A stretch of 41,220 nucleotides of DNA from contig JAIOYZ010000031.1 of the NCBI GenBank assembly GCA_021740845.1, positions 1 through 41,220 on the forward strand. The letters are read 5' to 3'. Shown here one piece after another: positions 35,448 to 41,220 of this stretch (the first letter of the stretch is position 1; every line of letters starts with the position of its first letter). Source of the DNA: Bacteroidia bacterium (GTDB lineage Bacteria; Bacteroidota; Bacteroidia; UKL13-3). Made by a program: the position numbers and the translations under genes. The notes under the pieces are model-generated. The model was given only the letters and a program-made list of their open reading frames with translations. It was not told where the DNA came from and ran no database searches.

Positions 35448-36083
35448 TTGAAAATTAGCCTTCAAAATATTGGTAAAAAGTTCAATAGAAAATGGGTGTT
35501 TAAAGGCATCCATTTTTCATTTGAAACCGGTTCATCACATGCCTTAGTTGGCAATAATGGTAGCGGGAAATCTACCTTACTTCAGGTAATCTATAATTTT
35601 CAAACCTTTACTGCGGGAGAAATTATTTACGAGCTAAATGGAAAGACTTTGGCTGAAGAAGAATTGGTAGGGAAAATGGCCTTTGCCGCACCTTATTTGG
35701 ATTTGTTTGAAGAATTTTCTCTGCTAGAAATGCTTCAATTTCATTTCTCAATTGTGCCCTTACAGAAAGAATTTACTTTTGAGTCGATGTTGGCTTCTTG
35801 CAATTTAGCAGGACATGAAGACAAGCCCGTTAAGCATTTTTCTTCTGGGATGAAACAACGTTTGAAGCTGCTTATGGCCATTTGTGCCGATACACCAGTT
35901 TTGCTTTTAGACGAGCCTTGTTCTAATTTAGATGAACAAGGAATTAATTGGTATAGGAGTTTGGTTCAAACCCAATTAAAAAAGAGAACCATATTAATTG
36001 CCAGCAACCAATCTTTTGAATACGATTTTTGCGAAGGGCAACTTTCTATTTTAGATTTTAAGCCTGAAGCAATTTCCAAATAG
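35448..36083 (+). CDS. ABC-type ATPase subunit, permease partner not in window (CcmA-like)
   Basis: 211-residue stand-alone ABC ATPase. Walker A is GNNGSGKST (residues 35-43), the signature FSSGMKQR (131-138), and Walker B VLLLDEP (151-157), with a D-loop SNLD. The start codon is TTG, nine bases after lpxA. There is no membrane domain in the protein or next to it. The signature region (SSGMKQRLKLLMAICADTPVLLLDEP) is close to that of CcmA-type ATPases, and the ccm genes of this window lack ccmA. A haem-export role is therefore possible but unproven; a lipid A-related transporter is the other reading. It overlaps the convergent lpxB gene by 26 bases. It contains GGTTCAAACC at 35963. Confidence 0.85.
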   Translation: MKISLQNIGKKFNRKWVFKGIHFSFETGSSHALVGNNGSGKSTLLQVIYNFQTFTAGEIIYELNGKTLAEEELVGKMAFAAPYLDLFEEFSLLEMLQFHFSIVPLQKEFTFESMLASCNLAGHEDKPVKHFSSGMKQRLKLLMAICADTPVLLLDEPCSNLDEQGINWYRSLVQTQLKKRTILIASNQSFEYDFCEGQLSILDFKPEAISK

Positions 36084-37164
36084 CTTCTGCAGCAAGTTTG
36101 CCAGAAGGCAAGTTTCCAAATTTTTGGTGCAATTCTTTATAATCATTTAACATTTGTTCACGTTTACTTCCGCCAGGCAAAATGGCTTCCAACTCTGCTT
36201 TTAGCTTAGGTAAGGTATAATCGTTTTGGATTAATTCTGGGATTATTGGCTTGTCGACATTTAGGTTGACTAAAGAAATGTATTTTACCTTTACAAATGT
36301 TATGGCAATAGAATAGGAAATTGGATGCGCTGCATAGGCACACACTTGCGGGGTATTCATAAAAGCGGTTTCTAAGGTTGCTGTGCCGCTGCAAACAATG
36401 GCTGCTGTAGAATAAGAAAGAATATCGCGGGTGGCATCAAAAACCAATTCGATATTAGAATCTAAAAACTGCTCATAAAAATCTCGGTTCAAACCGGGAG
36501 CCCCAGCAATTAAGAATTTATAATTAGGATATTGCTTTGCTAATTCTAACATTTTAGGCAACATTCTTTTAATTTCTTGCTTCCTACTTCCGGGCAAAAG
36601 TGCAATTAATGGCGCATCGGCAAGGTTATGTTTGAACCTAAAATTTGCATCAGGAATAAATTGTAAAGTTTGCTCAAATAAAGGATTGCCCACATAAGTG
36701 GAATTTACTTTCCATTTCTTGAAATACTCAATTTCGAAAGGGAAAATTAACAAAAGTAAATCGATGTATTTTTCTAGTTGGTAGCCCCGTTTTTCGTTCC
36801 AAGCCCAAATTTTTGGGGCGATAAAATAGGTGGTTTTAAATCCATTTTCTTTGGCAAAACGGGCCATTCTAAGATTAAATCCCGGGTAATCAATAAGTAT
36901 AAGAACATCCGGTTTGAACCTAAGGATTTGTTCTTTGCAACGAGCTAAGTTCTTTTTGATGGTGCGGAGTTTAAGAAGCACTTCCACAAAACCCATGATA
37001 TTTACTTCTTTGAAATGCTGAACCAAACCCGGCGCAATTTCGGCCATTAAATCGCCACCCCAAAACTGAAATTTTGCATCTGGGTCTTTGGCCAAAATGC
37101 CTTTCATAAGGGAAGCACCTAATAAATCGCCGCTGGCTTCTCCAGCAATTAAAAAATAATTCAT
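36058..37164 (-). CDS. lpxB: Lipid-A-disaccharide synthase LpxB
   Basis: 368-residue GT19 family glycosyltransferase joining UDP-2,3-diacylglucosamine and lipid X in lipid A synthesis, at the inner-membrane surface. The N-terminus FLIAGEASGDLLGASLMKGI, the IDYPGFNLRMARFAKENG segment, YFIAPKIWAWNEKRGYQLEKYID, LLPGSRKQEIKRMLP and CSGTATLETAFMNTPQVCAY are all family motifs. It is encoded on the opposite strand from the other lpx genes and converges on the ABC ATPase with a 26-base overlap of the 3' ends. It has its own promoter (37185-37216). Two motif copies (36486, 36911) and one near-copy (36629) lie inside the gene. Confidence 0.95.
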   Translation of the reverse strand: MNYFLIAGEASGDLLGASLMKGILAKDPDAKFQFWGGDLMAEIAPGLVQHFKEVNIMGFVEVLLKLRTIKKNLARCKEQILRFKPDVLILIDYPGFNLRMARFAKENGFKTTYFIAPKIWAWNEKRGYQLEKYIDLLLLIFPFEIEYFKKWKVNSTYVGNPLFEQTLQFIPDANFRFKHNLADAPLIALLPGSRKQEIKRMLPKMLELAKQYPNYKFLIAGAPGLNRDFYEQFLDSNIELVFDATRDILSYSTAAIVCSGTATLETAFMNTPQVCAYAAHPISYSIAITFVKVKYISLVNLNVDKPIIPELIQNDYTLPKLKAELEAILPGGSKREQMLNDYKELHQKFGNLPSGKLAAEAIWKLLQA

Positions 37165-37184
37165 GCGTTACTTTATTGCAAAGG

Positions 37185-37216
37185 CAAATATATCTTTCTA
37201 GGATTGCCTAAGCAAA
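37185..37216 (-). promoter_or_regulatory. lpxB promoter (TTTG, N20, TATATTTG)
   Basis: Reading minus, TTTG (37216-37213), 20 bases, then TATATTTG (37192-37185) matches the Bacteroidota -33/-7 consensus exactly. It is 20 bases upstream of the lpxB ATG and back to back with a candidate box for the divergent gene. Confidence 0.7.
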
Positions 37217-37236
37217 ATAGTTCTTATAATAAGGTC

Positions 37237-37244
37237 TAAATTTG
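37237..37244 (+). promoter_or_regulatory. Candidate -7 box (TAAATTTG) of the coiled-coil gene
   Basis: TAAATTTG fits TAnnTTTG. It lies 55 bases before the ATG at 37300 and only 7 bases before the TTG at 37252, which argues for the ATG as the true start. Confidence 0.45.
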
Positions 37245-37299
37245 TAAGCACTTGAAGTTTGAAAGTTTTAATATAAATTGCTCAAATAATTATAACAAC

Positions 37300-38196
37300 A
37301 TGGCAGAATCACAAAAACAAAATCGCAATACACTAACTCTGGTATTGCTTTTATTAGTTACCTCAATAGGAGCTAATTTTTACCAATGGAAAAACCATTC
37401 TACAGAAGTAATTGTGCATGGAACAGCAGTGGATAGTTTGATAAATGCCCGAGTGGAAGTAGAAAGAGAGTTAACTAGTGTGGGAATGGAATTGGACAAA
37501 TACCGCGGAATTGCTGGTAATTTAGATACCTTATTAAACGATGCAAATGGTAAAATAGCCTTGCAAGAAAGTAAGATTCGCGCTTTATTGGCCTCAGAAA
37601 AAAACAGCAGCAAATTGAGCAAGAGTCTTAAAGCAGAAATGGAAGAGTTACGCAAATTGCGTGATGAGGCTTTAGAACAAATTGATGTTTTGATGGCTGA
37701 AAACAAAAAATTAAAGGAAGAAAACAGCAATTTAAGCTCAGAGGTTTCTAGTTTGAGCGACCAAAAGAATTTGTTGGAAGGCAAAGTTGCAACTGCTTCT
37801 CAATTAAAAGTGGAGTATGTAAAAATGACTTCCTTTAAAAAGAAAAGCAGCGGAAAATATACAGAAAGTGTATTGGCCAAACGTACCAACAAAATTGAAT
37901 CTTGCTTTACTTTAATGGATAACAAAGTGGCAGGTGCTGGAGATAAAATGATTTACCTAGTAATTAATGCGCCAAACGGAAAAGTTTTGATGGGCTTTAC
38001 CAAAGCTCAGTTTGTAGATGCAAACGGACAAACCATTGATGCAACAGCCTCTCAAAAAGTTGCTTATACTGGTGATAAACAAGATATGTGCTTATCATTT
38101 GAAAACGACGAACGCATTTTGGAGCCAGGAACTTATACCATTAATGTGTATGCAGAAAATGTTTTGGTTCACCAAAGTACTTACGTTTTAAAATAA
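37300..38196 (+). CDS. Membrane-anchored coiled-coil protein
   Basis: 298 residues from the ATG at 37300. An N-terminal hydrophobic helix at residues 11-29 (LTLVLLLLVTSIGANFYQW) anchors it. A long coiled coil (about 45-165, with LRKLRDEALEQIDVLMAENK-like heptads) follows, and then a C-terminal beta-rich domain (about 168-298: KTNKIESCFTLMDNKVAG, YLVINAPNGKVL, ...EPGTYTINVYAENVLV). The layout suggests a periplasmic structural or scaffold protein; I do not know the family. A longer frame from TTG 37252 would begin right on the expected transcription start, so I rejected it. It is followed by a strong terminator. Confidence 0.82.
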   Translation: MAESQKQNRNTLTLVLLLLVTSIGANFYQWKNHSTEVIVHGTAVDSLINARVEVERELTSVGMELDKYRGIAGNLDTLLNDANGKIALQESKIRALLASEKNSSKLSKSLKAEMEELRKLRDEALEQIDVLMAENKKLKEENSNLSSEVSSLSDQKNLLEGKVATASQLKVEYVKMTSFKKKSSGKYTESVLAKRTNKIESCFTLMDNKVAGAGDKMIYLVINAPNGKVLMGFTKAQFVDANGQTIDATASQKVAYTGDKQDMCLSFENDERILEPGTYTINVYAENVLVHQSTYVLK

Positions 38197-38215
38197 GTTA
38201 TAACTATACAAAAAA

Positions 38216-38249
38216 ATGCCCGAAAGCCCTGGTTTTCGGGCATTTTTTT
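38216..38249. terminator. Bidirectional-looking terminator after coiled-coil gene
   Basis: ATGCCCGAAA (38216-38225) and TTTCGGGCAT (38234-38243) are perfectly paired, and the stem extends by A-T pairs into A and T runs on both sides. Seven T end at 38249. TGTTTGAACC follows at 38252, one mismatch from the repeated motif. Confidence 0.9.
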
Positions 38250-38268
38250 ATTGTTTGAACCAAAAGTT

Positions 38269-38916
38269 ATGCGCAATATTCTACGATTCTTTATTCCTAA
38301 AACCCGAAAAATTTCTACCGAAAAAAACGGTTTCTTAGAGTTGATTACACTCCATGGCAAAACTCTTTTGGATAGTGAAAATGCAAATTACTCGTATGGA
38401 AGTTTGCAAAAGATTTTGTCCTTTGGTTTACATAAGTTGGAATGGAAACAACCTCAAAATGTTTTGGTATTGGGCTTGGGAGCAGGCTCTGTAATAGAAA
38501 CCCTTCGCTCTGAGTTTTCCTTCCAAGGTGAGATAGTTGCGGTTGAGTACGATGCTGTTTTAATTGATTTGGCCTTAACAGAATTCGGACTTGGTTCAGA
38601 CCGAAACCTTAAAATTGAAAATAGAGAGGCCTTAGAATTTTTAGGTACAAATGCTAAAACCTACTCCATAATTATAATTGATTTATTTACCGATAATAAA
38701 ACAGCAGCCTGTTGTTTTAAGGATGAATTTTGGAATAATATAGAAAAGGCAATGGACAAAAGCAGTCAATTTATTTTTAACGCTGCTGTTGGTACCGATG
38801 CTAAAGAGGAAATTAAGCACTGGGAAGAGAGGTTTAAAAACACCTTCGAAATACAGAAATTCACAAAGGTAAAAGGCACCAATACGGTGTTTATTGGCAG
38901 CAAAAAACGGACTTAG
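38269..38916 (+). CDS. Methyltransferase/spermidine-synthase-like protein
   Basis: 215 residues from the ATG at 38269. It is a class I AdoMet-dependent Rossmann fold: motif I NVLVLGLGAGSVIETL (64-79), the acidic end of strand 2 (VAVEYD, 91-96) and the motif IIIIDLF near residue 132. The arrangement is like spermidine synthase-related proteins, which also share the early beta region (ISTEKNGFLELITLHGKTLLDS). The polyamine-binding residues cannot be confirmed. An upstream TTG at 38251 lies in the tail of the terminator region and was rejected as the start. Its stop is directly adjacent to the stop of the convergent DinB gene. Confidence 0.8.
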   Translation: MRNILRFFIPKTRKISTEKNGFLELITLHGKTLLDSENANYSYGSLQKILSFGLHKLEWKQPQNVLVLGLGAGSVIETLRSEFSFQGEIVAVEYDAVLIDLALTEFGLGSDRNLKIENREALEFLGTNAKTYSIIIIDLFTDNKTAACCFKDEFWNNIEKAMDKSSQFIFNAAVGTDAKEEIKHWEERFKNTFEIQKFTKVKGTNTVFIGSKKRT

Positions 38917-39441
38917 TTACTTGCCAATATAGCGCTCTTCAATAATATTTCTGTGGTGAATCTCATGACCACAAATCATATACGGCAAGGCATTTACGGC
39001 AACAATGTTTCCATTTGCCTTTCCTTTTTGGGCCCACATTTCTTCATCAAAACTCTGAAATAATTCTATGGTACTTGCTCTAAGCAAGGAGAATTCTTTT
39101 ACAATACCCAATATTTTTCTATCGTTGGCTTTGCTATTTGGAGCATACAATTCTTCGTCGAAACCAGGTAAATCTGTTTGGTCTTTTCTAGCAAAACGCA
39201 AGGCGCGGTAAGCAAAAATTCTTTCGGCATCCATGCAATGAACAAGTATTTGCAAAATGCTCCATTTGCCCGGTGCATAAGGGGTTACCAGTGTTTCATC
39301 ATCTAATGAAGTAACCAAATCAATGGTATCAATCATTTGAATTTGCATCTCGCCCAAGATGTCTTTGGTATCTGGAACAAGTGAAATATAATCCCATTGA
39401 AAAGGAGTGCATTCTGATTGGTTTGGTTTTGAAATTTGCAT
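38917..39441 (-). CDS. DinB family protein (DinB/YfiT-like)
   Basis: 174-residue four-helix-bundle protein of the DinB superfamily, with the metal-binding histidine triad as H68 (LQILVHCMDAERIFAYRAL), H159 and H163 (ICGHEIHHRNII). These are cytoplasmic metal-dependent proteins, some thiol transferases and others of unknown activity. It contains the family motif PGKWSILQILVHCMDAER and the LPGFDEE loop. Convergent with the methyltransferase-like gene: the stop codons abut. The promoter would lie in the region 39442-39650. Confidence 0.87.
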   Translation of the reverse strand: MQISKPNQSECTPFQWDYISLVPDTKDILGEMQIQMIDTIDLVTSLDDETLVTPYAPGKWSILQILVHCMDAERIFAYRALRFARKDQTDLPGFDEELYAPNSKANDRKILGIVKEFSLLRASTIELFQSFDEEMWAQKGKANGNIVAVNALPYMICGHEIHHRNIIEERYIGK

Positions 39442-39743
39442 GCGTTTAGCCGTTTAGTTTTCAAAAGTAAAAAATATTACTCGGATGTTATTGGAATAAA
39501 ATGCGAATGAGATAAAAATACTTCCTAAACACCAATCCAAATCCGTGAATACTGTAACTCTTTTTAGGAAATGTGTAAGGATTTTGGGTATAAAGGAATG
39601 CACCTTTGCTTAGTAAATTAGTTAACGTTAACAAGAGAAAGTAGAGGAAAAGTCGTTTCGGTTTGAACCGATTTAATTTGATTAAGAAGTTAAACCTGAT
39701 AATAGAAATTTAACTCTGACTATAGCAATTTATTTAAGACAAA
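39442..39743. promoter_or_regulatory. Divergent intergenic region with a 12-bp palindrome
   Basis: No gene is seen. GTTAACGTTAAC at 39621-39632 is a perfect palindrome and could be an operator. CACCTTTG at 39601-39608 is a one-mismatch -7 box just before it. GGTTTGAACC, in the context TTTCGGTTTGAACCGATTT, lies at 39660-39669, 75 bases before the gene at 39744. Confidence 0.4.
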
Positions 39744-40187
39744 ATGAAAGTGAAAACCATGAAAACAAAAGCAGAATTAGAAAAAGATATCCTTCAAATT
39801 ACCTTGAAAATTTACAGTGAATTTCCAGAATTATCAAAATACATAGACGAGATGCCTGATAAATCTTCTGGAAACGAGAAGGATGGCATGGAATTGAAAA
39901 GTTACAAAGCATACAGTCAATCTTTGCAACAATTACTTAAGGAATATGCTAAAACACATCATCCATTAAAAAGTAAAATAGAAATTATGGATAATAAATT
40001 TCCTGGCTATCCTTTATACCCAGCCTCCGAAGATATTTATGCCAAAGCAAAGTTAGAACGAGATTTAAATCCTGAAGATATTACTAAAAAGAAAACCCCA
40101 AACGAACCAGAAGGCACACCAAATGAAAAAGGGTTTGAGAACCACATGTCGGGCGACGATTTAGATATTCCAGAAGAAGGCCTCTAG
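39744..40187 (+). CDS. Hypothetical acidic protein (147 aa)
   Basis: I do not recognise the family. The 147-residue product has no membrane segment or signal peptide. Residues about 6-30 (TKAELEKDILQITLKIYSEFPELSKYI) and 50-70 are helical; the last 40 residues are polar and probably disordered (KKKTPNEPEGTPNEKGFENHMSGDDLDIPEEGL). An alternative start is the ATG at 39759. The final codons GGC CTC TAG fall at the beginning of the A/C-rich repeat array, so its stop codon comes from repeat DNA, and the original C-terminus may have been different. Low hydrophobicity and a disordered acidic tail suggest a soluble protein. Confidence 0.7.
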   Translation: MKVKTMKTKAELEKDILQITLKIYSEFPELSKYIDEMPDKSSGNEKDGMELKSYKAYSQSLQQLLKEYAKTHHPLKSKIEIMDNKFPGYPLYPASEDIYAKAKLERDLNPEDITKKKTPNEPEGTPNEKGFENHMSGDDLDIPEEGL

Positions 40188-41120
40188 CTTCCGGCTTCTG
40201 GCATCTGGCATCTGGCAGGAATTTGCCAATAGGCATTTTCTCACTCGTTTCTCGCATCTCGCTTCTATCTTAAAACTCAAAACCCAAAACTCAAAACCCA
40301 AAACCCAAAACTAAAACTGGCCTCTAGCTTCCGGCTTCTGGCATCTGGCAGGAATTTGCAAATAGGCATTTTCTCACTCGTTTCTCGCCTCTCGCTTCTA
40401 TCTTAAAACTCAAAACTCAAAACTCAAAACCCAAACTGGCCTCTAGCATCTAGCTGGAATTTGCATATAGGCATTTTTTCTCTCGCCTCTCGCTTCACGT
40501 CTCTCGTTTCTCGCTTCTATCTTAAAACTCAAAACTTAAAACCCAAAACCCAAAACTCAAACTGGCCTCTAGCTTTCGGCATCTGGCATCTGGCAGGAAT
40601 TTGCCTATAGGCATTTTCTCACTCGTTTCTCGACTCTCGTTTCTCGACTCTCGTTTCTCGCTTCTATCTTAAAACTCAAAACCCAAAACCCAAAACCCAA
40701 ACTGGCCTCTAGCTTCCGGCTTCTGGCATCTGGCATCTGGCAGGAATTTGCACTATGTCTTCTCACTCGTTTCTCGCCTCTCGTTTCTCGCTTCTATCTT
40801 AAAACTCAAAACTCAAAACCCAAAACCCAAAACCCAAACTGGCCTCTAGCTTTCGGCTTCTGGCATCTGGCAGGAATTTGCCAATAGGCATTTTCAACTT
40901 AAAACTTAACACTTAACACTTAAAACCCAAACTGGCCTCTAGCTTCTGGCATCTGGCAGGAATTTGCCAATAGGCATTTTCAACTTAAAACTTAACACTT
41001 AACACTTAAAACCCAAACTGGCCTCTAGCTTCCGGCTTCTGGCATCTGGCAGGAATTTGCCTAAAGGCATTTTCAACTTAAAACTTAACACTTAACACTT
41101 AAAACTTAACACTCAAAACA
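40180..41120. repeat. A/C-rich repeat array 2 (eight units)
   Basis: Same unit as 28735-29272: cores of CAGGAATTTGC type begin at 40216, 40349, 40454 (variant), 40594, 40741, 40871, 40957 and 41050, with spacings of 86 to 147 bases. Units contain GGCCTCTAGCTTCCGGCTTC-like blocks, TGCCNATAGGCATTTT, CTCACTCGTTTCTCGC and AAAACCC/AAAACTC runs. The last units shorten to CAACTTAAAACTTAACACTT. It fills the gap between 39744-40187 and the gene at 41123; no gene is present. Confidence 0.9.
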
Positions 41121-41122
41121 AA

Positions 41123-41220
41123 ATGTCCAAAAACGAAAAAACATCCAAAACCGTCGCTACGATAGCTTCAAATTTATTGAGAGACCCAAATACCTCAAAA
41201 GATATTAAAAGTGTTGCGGC
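41123..41220 (+). CDS. Start of a small hypothetical protein, cut by the window end
   Basis: The frame from ATG 41123 is open to the end of the window (32 codons). It encodes MSKNEKTSKTVATIASNLLR followed by DPNTSKDIKSVAA. The pattern (lysine-rich start, SKTVA..AS.LLRDP.TSKD.KSVAA) resembles short uncharacterised bacterial proteins that often continue SALSQ. The function is unknown. It begins directly after the repeat array. Confidence 0.55.
   Translation, partial: MSKNEKTSKTVATIASNLLRDPNTSKDIKSVA

Noticed and set aside
37252-37299. TTG start for the coiled-coil gene
   Set aside because: It is only seven bases past a TAnnTTTG box, so it would be at or before the transcription start; the ATG at 37300 gives a normal N-terminal anchor.
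38251-38268. TTG start for the methyltransferase-like gene
   Set aside because: It overlaps the near-copy of the repeated motif directly after the terminator T-run; the ATG at 38269 is better.

Overview
The window is chromosomal DNA of a low-GC Bacteroidota bacterium. Four markers support this: two giant proteins ending in type IX secretion (T9SS, Por) C-terminal sorting domains, a porX-type response regulator, a fused lpxC/fabZ gene, and promoters of the Bacteroidota type (TAnnTTTG -7 box). I do not try to name the genus. No tRNA, rRNA, phage, transposase gene or CRISPR array was seen.

Layout. 1-12.9 kb: two paralogous giant surface proteins built from cadherin-like, SprB, DUF11, SdrD_B-like and PKD domains, each followed by a strong terminator; two small genes of unknown function (4604-4918, 5231-5665) lie with them. 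12.9-13.9 kb: repeat-rich non-coding DNA. 13.9-17.4 kb (minus): a translationally coupled set of a GT2 glycosyltransferase, a flippase-like membrane protein and an ArnT-like GT-C transferase, likely making and using a polyprenyl-phosphate sugar for envelope glycosylation. 17.4-19.7 kb: a VapBC-type toxin-antitoxin pair, an unknown membrane protein and more copies of the same repeats. 19.7-23.5 kb: ccmC, ccmD-like, ccmE and ccmF for cytochrome c maturation, with ccmE carrying the rare Cys-type CxxxY haem-binding motif. 23.5-27.5 kb (minus): a DUF3817 protein, tyrosine catabolism genes hpd and hmgA, and an acyltransferase between them. 27.6-30.8 kb: a TPR lipoprotein, an A/C-rich repeat array and porX. 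30.9-37.2 kb: an HD phosphohydrolase, lpxD, lpxC/fabZ, lpxA, an ABC ATPase and convergent lpxB (lipid A synthesis). 37.2-41.2 kb: a coiled-coil membrane protein, a methyltransferase-like protein, a DinB protein, an unknown acidic protein, a second A/C-rich array and the start of another small gene.

The most unusual content is non-coding. A 10-bp quasi-palindrome, GGTTTGAACC (usually inside TTCGGTTTGAACCAAA), occurs exactly at least 18 times by hand count on both strands, against about 0.08 expected for a random 10-mer. It sits in intergenic DNA, next to or inside terminators, and inside genes in three different reading frames. This resembles the behaviour of DNA uptake sequences or other genome-wide signature motifs. 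Three further repeat families are present: a GGATTTGCAATCC palindrome in 57-bp arrays, a roughly 400-bp nested-hairpin element in two copies, and two arrays of A/C-rich units 12 kb apart.

The cell-envelope theme is consistent: T9SS cargo, the T9SS regulator PorX, lipid A synthesis and a polyprenyl-sugar glycosylation operon all lie in one 41-kb stretch, although only some of these genes are adjacent.
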